Below, in pieces: positions 36,552-45,197 of a stretch of 64,000 nucleotides of DNA. Where the stretch lies: assembly GCF_006715765.1 (NCBI RefSeq), contig NZ_VFNV01000001.1:434001-498000 (forward strand), in the 5' to 3' direction. This DNA comes from Rarobacter incanus (GTDB taxonomy: Bacteria > Actinomycetota > Actinomycetes > Actinomycetales > Cellulomonadaceae). The first letter of the stretch is position 1; every line of letters starts with the position of its first letter. Under the pieces are notes generated by a model. It did no database searches and was not told the origin of the DNA. It saw only the letters and a program-made list of their open reading frames with translations. Both the position numbers and the translations under genes were made by a program.

Positions 36552-38030
36552 TCAGTTGCTGGTCAGCTTCTCGCGCAGTGCGGCAAGCGCCTCATCGGAC
36601 GCAAGCGTTCCCTCGCCGCTCTCGGCAGGAGCCGAAGAGGTGTAGTTGGCGGGTGCAGCCTCGCCGCCCTCGGCGGGAGCCTCGGCAGCGGCTGCCTGGT
36701 CGGCGGCGAGTGCAGCCGATACCTGCTCCTTGTGAGCAACCCAACGCTCGTGAGCCTTGGCGTACTCCGCCTCCCACGCTTCGCGCTGAGCCTCGTAACC
36801 CTCGAGCCACTCGTTCGTCTCGGGGTCGAACCCTTCGGGGTACTTGTAGTTGCCCTCTTCGTCGTACTCCGCGGCCATGCCGTACAGCGCCGGGTCAAAG
36901 TCTTCCGAAGTCGGGTCCACGCCCTCGTTCGCCTGCTTGAGCGACAGCGAGATCCGGCGGCGATCCAGCTCGATGTCGATGATCTTGACGAATACATCGG
37001 AGCCAACGGAAACGACCTGCTCGGGCAGTTCGACGTGACGCTGAGCCAGTTCGGAGATGTGAACCAGACCCTCGATGCCGTCCTCGACGCGCACAAACGC
37101 ACCGAACGGAACAAGCTTGGTGACCTTACCGGGCACAACCTGGCCGATAGCGTGCGTACGCGCGAAGGTCTGCCACGGGTCTTCCTGCGTAGCCTTCAGC
37201 GACAGCGAAACACGCTCGCGGTCGAAGTCGACGTCCAGCACCTCGACGGTGACTTCCTGGCCAACCTCGACAACCTCGTTGGGGTGGTCGATGTGCTTCC
37301 AAGACAGCTCGGAGACGTGCACCAGACCGTCGACGCCACCCAGGTCCACGAACGCACCGAAGTTGACGATCGAGGAGACAACACCCGGGCGCACCTGGCC
37401 CTTTTGCAGGGTCTGCAGGAAGGTCGAGCGAACCTCCGACTGGGTCTGCTCCAGCCATGCGCGGCGCGAAAGAACAACGTTGTTGCGGTTCTTGTCGAGC
37501 TCGATGATCTTCGCTTCGATCTGCTTGCCGACGTACGGCTGCAGGTCGCGCACGCGGCGCATCTCAACCAGCGATGCGGGCAAGAATCCGCGCAGACCGA
37601 TGTCGAGGATAAGACCACCCTTGACGACCTCGATGACGGTACCGGTAACGATGCCGTCCTCTTCCTTGACCTGCTCGATGGTGCCCCAGGCACGCTCGTA
37701 TTGCGCGCGCTTCTTGGACAGGATCAGGCGGCCTTCTTTGTCTTCCTTCTGCAGCACAAGCGCCTCAACGCGGTCGCCCACCTGGACGATCTCGGAGGGG
37801 TCAACGTCGTGCTTGATGGAAAGCTCGCGCGAAGGGATAACACCCTCCGTCTTGTAACCGATGTCAAGCAGAACCTCATCGCGGTCTACCTTGACGATCG
37901 TGCCGTCAACGATGTCGCCATCATTGAAGTACTTGATGGTGGCGTCAACGGCGGCAAGGAAGTCCTCTTCGGAGCCGATGTCGTTTACGGCTACGGATGG
38001 TGCGGACTTCGAGGGGGTCGAGATGGTCAT
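36552..38030 (-). CDS. rpsA: 30S ribosomal protein S1
   Basis: S1 binds mRNA on the 30S subunit and helps initiation. About 492 residues with four S1 repeats, the actinobacterial number: domains near residues 38-105 (VDGTIVKVDRDEVLLDIGYK), 125-190 (VTGTVIEVVKGGLILDIGLR), 210-280 (RPGVVSSIVNFGAFVDLGGV) and 295-365 (VPGKVTKLVPFGAFVRVEDG). The C-terminal 120 residues are an acidic, Ala/Glu-rich tail. The ATG at 38030 fits the family N-terminus. Strong terminators on both sides make it its own transcription unit. A TAAAAT -10-like box lies in the 130-bp upstream gap. Confidence 0.97.
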   Translation of the reverse strand: MTISTPSKSAPSVAVNDIGSEEDFLAAVDATIKYFNDGDIVDGTIVKVDRDEVLLDIGYKTEGVIPSRELSIKHDVDPSEIVQVGDRVEALVLQKEDKEGRLILSKKRAQYERAWGTIEQVKEEDGIVTGTVIEVVKGGLILDIGLRGFLPASLVEMRRVRDLQPYVGKQIEAKIIELDKNRNNVVLSRRAWLEQTQSEVRSTFLQTLQKGQVRPGVVSSIVNFGAFVDLGGVDGLVHVSELSWKHIDHPNEVVEVGQEVTVEVLDVDFDRERVSLSLKATQEDPWQTFARTHAIGQVVPGKVTKLVPFGAFVRVEDGIEGLVHISELAQRHVELPEQVVSVGSDVFVKIIDIELDRRRISLSLKQANEGVDPTSEDFDPALYGMAAEYDEEGNYKYPEGFDPETNEWLEGYEAQREAWEAEYAKAHERWVAHKEQVSAALAADQAAAAEAPAEGGEAAPANYTSSAPAESGEGTLASDEALAALREKLTSN

Positions 38031-38159
38031 ATAAAACAGATGCTCCGATGCGGACAGGAATAGTGCTGATATGGACTGTTCGATCCGCCGCCCCGCCACG
38101 CACGCGCGCGAGGCGCACAACATAGACGACACAGCAAGACCGTGAAGGATTTTACCCCT

Positions 38160-38222
38160 AAAACCAAGCGGGGGCAACACGATTAGCGCAGTCCGCCGTG
38201 CTCGTGTTGCCCCCTCGCTTGG
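38160..38222 (-). terminator. Rho-independent terminator of pfkA
   Basis: A long inverted repeat (arm CCAAGCGGGGGCAACACGA, one 2-nt bulge, about 19-nt loop) is followed on the minus strand by TTTTAGG. It lies about 100 bp after the pfkA stop and insulates rpsA from it. Confidence 0.88.
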
Positions 38223-38320
38223 GCGCCTCGTTCTTTATGTCAATTGATATCCGACGAGGCCCGCTCCTCCAAAACCCTCGTCGCCCCAATCGCAGCGGCC
38301 TCCGGCCCCGCCGCAGGCTG

Positions 38321-39346
38321 CTACGCCAGCGCGCGCGCCACCTGCAACAGCTCGGTCGGAACGGTCTTGACCTTGCCGGCGATGTCTTGCAGGGAAACCA
38401 GCTCGACGTGCTCGCCGATCAGCGCGGTCATGACGTCGGACTTGCCCGCCACGATTGCGTCCACGGCCGCCACACCGAAGCGTGATCCCAAAATCCTGTC
38501 GGTCGGCGTCGGCGACCCTCCGCGCTGGACGTGGCCCAGCACCGTTAGGCGCGTGTCGAACCCAGTGCGTGCAGCGATCTCGTGCGATACGGCCGCGCCA
38601 ACAGCGCCACCGATGATTTCGCCGTACTTGCCCGTCTCGGTCGTGTATTCAAACGAGCTCCCCGCGACCGCCTGCGCCCCTTCGGCAACGACGATGATCG
38701 AGAAGCTGGCGTGGGACCGGTGGCGGTGCGTGAGGAACCGAACGATGCGGTCCATGTCGAAGGGCTCTTCGGGGGCCAAAACGATCTCCGCGCCACCGGC
38801 GATACCAGCGTTGACGGCGATCCATCCAGCGGTGCGTCCCATCACCTCGACGACCATGACACGGTTGTGGGATTCGGCGGTGGTGTGGATGCGGTCGATC
38901 GCCTCCGTGGCGATGTTGACTGCGGTGTGGTAGCCGATCGATTGGTCGGTCCCCCACACGTCGTTGTCGATAGTTTTGGGGATCGCGACGATCTTGACTC
39001 CCGCGGCGGCCACTTCGCTTGCCGCGTGCAGGGTGCCGTCACCACCGATGCAGATCAGGGCCTCGATGCGCTCTTGTTCCAGCACCTGCATGACGGCGTC
39101 AATTCCACCGTTTTCCTTGGTGGGATGGTAGCGGGCGGTGCCCAAAATCGTGCCGCCCTCGGGGAGGGTGTTGCGGATCTTGTCGCGCGTTAGCGGCACC
39201 AGATCACCGTTGACGACGCCCTTCCAGCCGTTACGGAAGCCAATGATCGAATGACCGTATTCGCCAAGACCACGCTTGACAACCGCACGGATAGCAGCAT
39301 TGAGACCGGGGCAGTCGCCGCCACCTGTCAACAAGCCAATCTGCAT
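38321..39346 (-). CDS. pfkA: 6-phosphofructokinase
   Basis: Phosphorylates fructose 6-phosphate to fructose 1,6-bisphosphate in glycolysis. The 341-residue enzyme starts IGLLTGGGDCPGLNAAIRAV and has ICIGGDGTLHAA, IPKTIDNDVWGTD, VMGRTAGWIA and LGHVQRGGSPTPTDR. GGDGT (Gly at the discriminating position) favours ATP over pyrophosphate as donor, although the PKTIDND group includes enzymes with mixed behaviour, so donor choice is inferred. The ATG at 39346 follows a GAAGGAGC ribosome site. It is transcribed alone, towards rpsA. Confidence 0.96.
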   Translation of the reverse strand: MQIGLLTGGGDCPGLNAAIRAVVKRGLGEYGHSIIGFRNGWKGVVNGDLVPLTRDKIRNTLPEGGTILGTARYHPTKENGGIDAVMQVLEQERIEALICIGGDGTLHAASEVAAAGVKIVAIPKTIDNDVWGTDQSIGYHTAVNIATEAIDRIHTTAESHNRVMVVEVMGRTAGWIAVNAGIAGGAEIVLAPEEPFDMDRIVRFLTHRHRSHASFSIIVVAEGAQAVAGSSFEYTTETGKYGEIIGGAVGAAVSHEIAARTGFDTRLTVLGHVQRGGSPTPTDRILGSRFGVAAVDAIVAGKSDVMTALIGEHVELVSLQDIAGKVKTVPTELLQVARALA

Positions 39347-39488
39347 GAATTCGCTCCTTCGAAGATCATCTGACTAACCGCACAACGCGGTCACGTTTGC
39401 AAGGTCCGCTGCAAGGCGACCAGGTATAGCCTATCGACTGTCACCTGGATCACACGCATCCAACGTCCCAGGATCGCAACGAGCGATC

Positions 39489-40343
39489 GTGCTGAGCGAG
39501 AATGTCCGTGTGAGCCAGCCACATTCGCCGAAAAATTTTGTCGGCTACCGACCCATAGACCCTACCTTGACCCGCGAATCCGGCCGTTTGTGGTGGGATA
39601 GCAACGCCCAGGAATATATGGACGAGCACCGCGCCTTCCTCGGCGACGCCGATTTTGTGTGGGGACCCGAGGGCCTGCGGGAGGCCGATGCCCGGTTGTT
39701 AGGCGACATCCGCGACCTATCGGGTCAAAAGGTCCTAGAGATAGGTTCTGGCGCAGCGCAGTGTTCCCGCTGGTTGGCGGCGGGCGGATGCGACGTGGTG
39801 GCAACGGACGTGTCCGCGACGATGATCGAGCAGGCGCGGCTACTCAACGAGCGAACCGGCGTCAATGTCCCCTTGGTCGCGGCGGATGCCCGCGACCTCC
39901 CCTTTGGCGACGCGGCGTTCGATGTCGTTTTCACCGCCTACGGCGCGATCCCTTTTGTGGCCGAATTAGACGCAATCCACGCCGAAGTCGCCCGAGTGCT
40001 GCGGCCCGGCGGTCGCTGGGTTTTCTCGGTGACTCACCCGATCCGGTGGGCGTTCCCGGATGCTCCGGGCGAGCCGGGGCTCACCGTGTCGAAGTCGTAC
40101 TTCGACCGCGCCCCGTACATTGAGACAGACCCATCCGGCAACGTGACCTACGCCGAGTATCACCGCACGATCGGCGACCATGTCGCTGCTTTGGTCGCGG
40201 CGGGATTTGCTCTCACCGGGATCATCGAACCCGAGTGGCCCACTGACAACACGAACGTCTGGGGTGGGTGGAGTCCGCTACGCGGCAAGGTGCTGCCCGG
40301 CACCGCGATCTTCCAGGCCGTCCGCCCCTCGCTGGTCGAATAG
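39489..40343 (+). CDS. Class I SAM-dependent methyltransferase
   Basis: A 284-residue methyltransferase_11-type protein: motif I is VLEIGSGAAQCSRWLA (about residue 82), with motif II VVATDVSATMIEQA, VAADARDLPFGDAAFDVVF and ARVLRPGGRWVFSVTHPIRW. Substrate unknown; actinobacterial homologues are often annotated only as SAM methyltransferases. Starts at GTG 39489; GTG 39510 is an alternative. The final codons (LVE and TAG) fall inside the first half-unit of a REP-like array, so the natural C-terminus may have been replaced by repeat sequence. Confidence 0.88.
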   Translation: MLSENVRVSQPHSPKNFVGYRPIDPTLTRESGRLWWDSNAQEYMDEHRAFLGDADFVWGPEGLREADARLLGDIRDLSGQKVLEIGSGAAQCSRWLAAGGCDVVATDVSATMIEQARLLNERTGVNVPLVAADARDLPFGDAAFDVVFTAYGAIPFVAELDAIHAEVARVLRPGGRWVFSVTHPIRWAFPDAPGEPGLTVSKSYFDRAPYIETDPSGNVTYAEYHRTIGDHVAALVAAGFALTGIIEPEWPTDNTNVWGGWSPLRGKVLPGTAIFQAVRPSLVE

Positions 40344-40605
40344 CGCGCCCCTCGCCGGTCGAGTACCGCGGATCCCCGCCGGTCGAGCATCGCGGACCCC
40401 CGCCGGTCGAGTACCGCGGATCCCCGCCGGTCGAGTGCGCGCGAAGCGCGCGTATCGAGACCACCCCCACACGCGCCGACCGCACCCCCCGCCGGTCGAG
40501 TGCGCGCGAAGCGCGCGTATCGAGACCACCCCCACACGCGCCGACCGCGCCCCCCGCCGGTCGAGTGCGCGCGAAGCGCGCGTATCGAGACCACCCCCAC
40601 ACGCG
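40330..40605. repeat. REP-like palindrome array 3 (24-bp half-units and 65-bp full units)
   Basis: Half-elements (GCCGGTCGAGTACCGCGGAT) occur every 24 bp at about 40330, 40354, 40378 and 40402. Then three complete hairpins (arms GGTCGAGTGCGCGCG and CGCGCGTATCGAGACC) start at 40426, 40491 and 40556, period 65, spaced by CACCCCCACACGCGCCGACC. It begins inside the last codons of the methyltransferase gene. Confidence 0.94.
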
Positions 40606-40835
40606 CCGACCGCGCACCTTCCAGTGATAACCCCTGCACAAACCGGCGCACTCGAACCAAAACCCCGCACTCGACGTCCCCGGGGACCCTCGCAAGCGCC
40701 GACCGCGCCCCTTTCAGTCAAAACCCCTGCACAAACCGGCGCACTCGAACCAGCGGGGAGAGGCAGCGCGGCAAGGCGACGGCGCGGCAAGGTGGCGGCG
40801 CGGCAAGGCGACGGCGCGGCAAGGTGGTAGCGCGG
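40606..40835. repeat. 93-bp repeat (dispersed family), copy 2, plus GGCAAGG repeats
   Basis: Two units of the 93-bp family have the marker CCAGT/TCAGT at 40621 and 40714. From about 40760 to 40830 there follows a short-period repeat of GGCGCGGCAAGGCGACGGCG and GGCAAGGTGGCGGCG up to the trmI stop codon. No gene is seen in 40344-40835. Confidence 0.88.
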
Positions 40836-41939
40836 CTAGTTGGCGTCGCGGGCCTGGCCGACCGCCCTGCGGGTGCGGCGCAGCTTGCGGTCGGTCGGTT
40901 GGCGCACGCCAAAGTCGTCCTCGGTCCAGGTTTCCTCGTCGGTGGCCGCCGGGTAGGCCCCCTTCGACGGCCGTCGTTTCCGCTCGGGGATGACCGTGTC
41001 GTCGGCGACGCGCCGGGTGGTGAGCAGGAACCCGGTGTGACCCATCATGCGGTGCTCGGGGCGTACCGCAAGCCCCTCCAAGTGCCAGCCGCGCTGCATC
41101 GTCTCCCACGCGTACGGTTCCGCGAACCGACCCGTATCGCGAACCGCCTCCGCCAAACGCGACAGTTGGGTCGTGGTCGCAACATAGGCGATCAGGACGC
41201 CACCGGGACGCAAAGCGTCGGCGGAAACATCAAGGTTCTCCCACGGCGCCAGCATGTCGAGGACAACGCGATCAACAGTCTGCGGCTCTTCAGTCATCGG
41301 TAGCACGTCCGCCAGATCACCGGTTGAAAGGCTCCAGGCCGGGTGGGGGCCACCAAAAAAGTTCTCGACATTGCCGCGCGCGATCGCGGCGAAATCGTCG
41401 CGGCGTTCAATCGAGTGAACGTACCCTTGATCACCGACGGCATTCAAAAGCGCCAACGTGAGGCCACCGGAACCGACGCCGGATTCAACGACGCGCGCGC
41501 CCGGGAAAATGTCTGCCTGGATCACGATCTGGGCCGCATCCTTGGGATAGACAATCGCTGCCCCGCGCGGCATTGACAGCACGTAGTCGTTGAAGAGCGG
41601 ACGGAATGCCAGGTACTGGACGCCGCCCGTGTTCGCGACGGTGATGCCCTCGGGTTGGCCGATAAGATCATCGTGGCGCAGGTATCCCTTGTGCGTGTGG
41701 AATTGGCCGCCTGCTTCCAAAACGATCGTCGAATGTCGGCCTTTGATGTCAGTGAGCTGGACGCGGTCACCGGCCCGCAAGGGCCCCCGGCGCAGGTGAG
41801 ATCCGGTCGCCCCCAACGCCGCGGCGGCGCCCGTCCCCAACGCCGCACCCGCCGGCGGCTCGTCGCCCGCGCCGCGCGCCAAGGGCGCTTCGAAAGATTC
41901 GTTTGCCCCGGGCACGTCGCTCGTATTCTCAGAAGTCAC
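40836..41939 (-). CDS. trmI: tRNA (adenine(58)-N(1))-methyltransferase
   Basis: Makes m1A58 in the T-loop of tRNAs. About 367 residues: an Ala/Gly-rich N-terminal extension of about 50 residues, a small N-terminal beta-domain (GDRVQLTDIKGRHSTIVLEA, HTHKGYLRHDDLIG), then the Rossmann methyltransferase domain with motif I VVESGVGSGGLTLALL and VVLDMLAPWENL, the TrmI catalytic-site motif. The C-terminus is a charged tail. In many actinobacteria it neighbours the proteasome gene cluster and PAC2 proteins, as here. The start overlaps the HAD gene stop by 11 bp, so coupling is likely. Confidence 0.95.
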   Translation of the reverse strand: MTSENTSDVPGANESFEAPLARGAGDEPPAGAALGTGAAAALGATGSHLRRGPLRAGDRVQLTDIKGRHSTIVLEAGGQFHTHKGYLRHDDLIGQPEGITVANTGGVQYLAFRPLFNDYVLSMPRGAAIVYPKDAAQIVIQADIFPGARVVESGVGSGGLTLALLNAVGDQGYVHSIERRDDFAAIARGNVENFFGGPHPAWSLSTGDLADVLPMTEEPQTVDRVVLDMLAPWENLDVSADALRPGGVLIAYVATTTQLSRLAEAVRDTGRFAEPYAWETMQRGWHLEGLAVRPEHRMMGHTGFLLTTRRVADDTVIPERKRRPSKGAYPAATDEETWTEDDFGVRQPTDRKLRRTRRAVGQARDAN

Positions 41940-42606
41940 GATCGCCGAGTCTAGCGAAGATCTGTTCCAAAGCCTCCAACGACAGTTCCTCGAGGGACTT
42001 CACCTGCGTAACACCATCGCGTGGGTGAACCGCCACGGCGTGCGGGACCGCGACAGTTACCGCCCCGGCCGCCAACGCCGACGCCACCCCCGGCGGGGAG
42101 TCTTCGATCGCCACGCAGAACTGCGGCTCGGTACCCAAAGCGCTGGCCGCGACGCGATACGGTTCGGGGTGAGGCTTACCGCGCGATACCTCGTCGCCGC
42201 ACACGACCGCGGCAAACGCTCCCGGGGCGGCGGAAGCAACGAGCGCATCTGCCAGCACCCGATACGACATTGTCACCAGGGCGACCGGGACGCCGGCGGC
42301 ACGGATCTCGTCCAATAATGCAGCCGCCCCCGGCTGCCACGGCACCTCGCGACGCAAATGCGCAGCCACGGTATCAACCAGCTTCGAAACTATCACCGGC
42401 ACCGGCAAATCAACTCCGCGCGATTGCAGCACCCGCCCGCAAAATGTCAGGTCATTACCCACCAATTCCTCGGCGTCGGCGCGGGTCCATTCGCCCCCGA
42501 ATGACCGCACCAGGTCACCTTCGGCGGCCATCCAATACGGCTCGGAATCAATAAGCGTTCCGTCCATGTCGAACAAGACGCCGCGAAACGATGGGGTAAA
42601 AGTCAC
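41929..42606 (-). CDS. HAD-superfamily phosphatase (beta-phosphoglucomutase-like)
   Basis: A 225-residue HAD hydrolase with motif I FDMDGTLIDSEP (nucleophile Asp13 and Asp15), a helical cap inserted after it, motif II VALVTMSY, the motif III Lys in SRGKPHPEPY, and motif IV AIEDSPPGVASALAAG. Closest group is the PGMB-like phosphatases; substrate unknown. It precedes and overlaps trmI, and diverges from the PAC2 gene with a 55-bp gap. Confidence 0.92.
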   Translation of the reverse strand: MTFTPSFRGVLFDMDGTLIDSEPYWMAAEGDLVRSFGGEWTRADAEELVGNDLTFCGRVLQSRGVDLPVPVIVSKLVDTVAAHLRREVPWQPGAAALLDEIRAAGVPVALVTMSYRVLADALVASAAPGAFAAVVCGDEVSRGKPHPEPYRVAASALGTEPQFCVAIEDSPPGVASALAAGAVTVAVPHAVAVHPRDGVTQVKSLEELSLEALEQIFARLGDRDF

Positions 42607-42661
42607 CGCTTCATCCTAAGGCGAACTGCGTTGGGTCAGACTTTGCGCCTAGGCTAAGGAC

Positions 42662-43540
42662 ATGCCCGATTCAGCCCCCGCCACCGTGCCTCTGCCAGGT
42701 CCCGTCCTGATCGCCGCGTTCGGCGGATGGAACGATGCGGGCACCGCAGCCACAGCCGCGGTCCTGCACATGCGCGAGGTCTGGGGCGGCGAACTGATCC
42801 ACTCCGTTGACCCCGAAGACTATTACGATTTCCAGGTCGCCCGCCCGACCCTTGGTCGCGCCGGTGTCAGCGGGCACGCGCTCGATTGGCCCGGCACGAC
42901 GGTGACGCGCTCGACGCTGCCGTCTTCCGGCCAGGACATTTTCCTCATCGAGGGCACCGAACCGTCCATGCGGTGGCGCTCGTACTGCGCCGAGTTGATC
43001 GCGGTTGCCCGCGAACGCGGCGTGCAGACGATAATCGTGCTGGGGGCCATGCTGGCGGACGTTCCGCACACGCGCCCGCTCCCGATCGCAGTACACAGTT
43101 ACGACGAGGACCTGACCAACCGCCTGGAGCTGGATCGCAGCGATTACGAGGGCCCCGTCGGCATAACCTCGGTACTTCAAGACATAGCTGACGCGATCGG
43201 CCTCGACGCGCTGGCGGTGTGGGCGGCGGTTCCCCATTACGTTGCGCAGACCCCCGCGCCGAGTGCGACGATCGGGCTCTTAAACAAGCTGGAAGATCTG
43301 GTTGGCGAGCCAATCGAACTGGGACAGCTGGTCGATGATGCCCGGGCGTGGCGCCGCGGGGTCGATGAAATGTTGGAAGACGATCAACCGGTCGCCGAAT
43401 ACGTGCAGCAGCTCGAATCTCTCAAGGACACGACCGACTCCCCCGAGGCGTCCGGGGACGCTATCGCCGCAGAGTTCGAGAAGTTCCTGCGCAAAAGGGG
43501 CGGTGGCACTGGTGCCAAGGGAAGCACCGACGAGGGCTGA
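42662..43540 (+). CDS. PAC2-family protein (proteasome assembly chaperone-like)
   Basis: A 292-residue protein with the PAC2 pattern: LIAAFGGWNDAGTAATAAVL, DPEDYYDFQVARP, GTEPSMRWRSYC, TIIVLGAMLADVPHTRP and AVPHYVAQTPAPSATIGLL. Archaeal and eukaryotic relatives assist proteasome assembly; the role in actinobacteria is unproven. A TAGGCT -10 box ends 6 nt before the ATG, so the transcript is probably leaderless. The last 45 residues are a charged, Gly-rich tail. Confidence 0.93.
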   Translation: MPDSAPATVPLPGPVLIAAFGGWNDAGTAATAAVLHMREVWGGELIHSVDPEDYYDFQVARPTLGRAGVSGHALDWPGTTVTRSTLPSSGQDIFLIEGTEPSMRWRSYCAELIAVARERGVQTIIVLGAMLADVPHTRPLPIAVHSYDEDLTNRLELDRSDYEGPVGITSVLQDIADAIGLDALAVWAAVPHYVAQTPAPSATIGLLNKLEDLVGEPIELGQLVDDARAWRRGVDEMLEDDQPVAEYVQQLESLKDTTDSPEASGDAIAAEFEKFLRKRGGGTGAKGSTDEG

Positions 43541-43584
43541 GCGCGTCACCGCGGGGGGCGGCCCACCAGCGGGGCTCGCCCCAC

Positions 43585-43850
43585 GCCGGCTGCCAGACCG
43601 GCCCACCTAGCGCACGAGCCCGCGCAGCGCGGCCCACGCCGGCTGCCAGACCGGCCCACCTAGCGCACGAGCCCGCGCAGCACGGCCCACGCCGGCTGCC
43701 AGACCGGCCCACCTAGCGCACGAGCCCGCGCAGCACGGCCCACGCCGGCTGCCAGACCGGCCCACCTAGCGCACGAGCCCGCGCAGCACGGCTCACGTCG
43801 GCTGCCAGACCGGCCCACCTAGCGCACGAGCCCGCGCAGCGCGGCCCCAC
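43585..43850. repeat. 53-bp tandem repeat at the mshC 3' end
   Basis: Five units start at 43585, 43638, 43691, 43744 and 43797 (GCCGGCTGCCAGACCGGCCC then ACCTAGCGCACGAGCCCGCG), period 53. The CACCTAG word and the bases after it resemble the mshC stop region at 43848-43880, as if the unit was derived from it. GCCGG/CCGGC arms give each unit a potential hairpin. No gene lies between 43541 and 43850. Confidence 0.93.
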
Positions 43851-45161
43851 CTAGAGCATGATCCCGAGCAACGCCGTCAGCCCGCGGGAAACGAGCCCGG
43901 CGGCTCCCGCGACGCCGTCGTCGCCGTCGCGCGCCAGCTCCAACGTCCGCGTGGCCCACGCGTCCATCGCCGCCAGCGCGCGGGGTGTGTCGAGGTTGTC
44001 GCGCAGGGCGAGGCGGGCCTCGTCCAAAAAAACGAGCGGATCTGCGCCGCCGTACCCGCTCAGCGCCGTTCGCCACCACGCCACGCGCTGGGCAGCTGCC
44101 TGCATGTCCGTGTCGAACCACTCCCAGTCCTGGTGCAGGCGGTGGTTGAAGAGCGCGACGCGGATGGCCGCGGGCTCGTAACCGGATTCGAGCAGGCGCG
44201 AAACGAGCACCAGGTTTCCTAGGGACTTGCTCATCTTCTCGCCCCTGTAGGCAACTAGCCCCATGTGCGTGTGGTGCCGCGCGCCCGCGGGAGCGAGGTC
44301 GCGCGCACGGCCTTCCAGGGCGCTGGTGTGCGCGGTGCTCATTTCGTGGTGCGGAAATACTAGGTCGCGCCCGCCGCCTTGCAGGTCGAAGGCGTCACCC
44401 AGGGTCCCGCGGGCGATGACGGCGCATTCAATGTGCCAGCCCGGGCGACCGTCGCCGAGGCCGCTTCCGGGCCAGTGCGGTTCGCCCGCTCGCGCGGCCC
44501 TCCACAGCAGCGGGTCGAGTGCGTCGCGTTTTCCCGGCCGGTCTGGATCGCCGCCGCGCGTCGCGAAGAGCTTGGTCATGGCGGCGGCGTCGAGGTGCGA
44601 GATCTCGCCGAAGGAAGCGATCGCTTGGATGTCAGCGTAGATGTCGGCGGCACCCGGCGTTAGGGGCGCGGGCACGGTCTCGCTCACGGGAACCCGGTAT
44701 GCCAGATTGTGTACCAGCAGGTATTCGACTGCCTCCACAACCGCGGGGATCGACTCTGTCGCCGCGACGTAGAAGTCAGGGGCAATGACTTCCAGCGCCG
44801 TCATATCGCGCGCGTAGAGCGCGGTTTGTTGGGCGGCGAGTTCACGCCAGTCCACGCCGGTAGCGTTTGCGCGTTCCAGTAGCGGATCGTCGACATCGGT
44901 GACGTTCGAGGCGTACCTGACTTCCAGCCCCATGTCGCGCCAGGTGCGGTTGAGTACGTCGAACCCGACGTAGGTGGCGGCGTGTCCCAGGTGCGTCGCG
45001 TCGTAGGGCGTGATGCCGCACACGTACATGCTGGCGCGCTGCTGGCCGGGTTCGGTCAGAGCCACCACCGCCTGCCGCGACGGATCGAACATCCGCACCG
45101 GTTCGCGGCGCGCGGGGGTGTCGGGGAGTTCCGGCAGGGTCGTTGTGGGCCATGAATGCAC
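43851..45161 (-). CDS. mshC: L-cysteine:1D-myo-inositol 2-amino-2-deoxy-alpha-D-glucopyranoside ligase
   Basis: Joins cysteine to GlcN-Ins with ATP, the penultimate step of mycothiol synthesis, and so diagnostic for actinobacteria. About 436 residues, a CysRS paralogue. It has the zinc/HIGH region VCGITPYDATHLGHAATYVG, GWHIECAVIA, FPHHEMSTAHT and the KMSKS loop EKMSKSLGN, and lacks the CysRS anticodon domain. The GTG at 45161 gives the familiar VHSWPTTTLPELP start, with a TATTCT -10 box ending 7 nt upstream, implying a leaderless mRNA. It follows uppP by 36 bp on the same strand, a conserved order. Confidence 0.96.
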   Translation of the reverse strand: MHSWPTTTLPELPDTPARREPVRMFDPSRQAVVALTEPGQQRASMYVCGITPYDATHLGHAATYVGFDVLNRTWRDMGLEVRYASNVTDVDDPLLERANATGVDWRELAAQQTALYARDMTALEVIAPDFYVAATESIPAVVEAVEYLLVHNLAYRVPVSETVPAPLTPGAADIYADIQAIASFGEISHLDAAAMTKLFATRGGDPDRPGKRDALDPLLWRAARAGEPHWPGSGLGDGRPGWHIECAVIARGTLGDAFDLQGGGRDLVFPHHEMSTAHTSALEGRARDLAPAGARHHTHMGLVAYRGEKMSKSLGNLVLVSRLLESGYEPAAIRVALFNHRLHQDWEWFDTDMQAAAQRVAWWRTALSGYGGADPLVFLDEARLALRDNLDTPRALAAMDAWATRTLELARDGDDGVAGAAGLVSRGLTALLGIML

Positions 45162-45197
45162 GCGCTCAAGAATACCTTGGCCGCGCCAGCCCAACGG

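Noticed and set aside
35542-36645. A 367-codon plus-strand frame and a 209-codon minus-strand frame across the 93-bp and 27-bp arrays.
   Set aside because: Both periods are multiples of three, so any stop-free unit stays open. There is no ribosome site, and the plus-strand frame runs into rpsA.
35571-40760. Minus-strand peptide SSAGFWFECGGLCRGFDWKG recurring at 35.6 and 40.6 kb, possibly a real repeat protein.
   Set aside because: The third locus at 50.6 kb has indels that change the frame, and no start or signal is present; the similarity is at DNA level.
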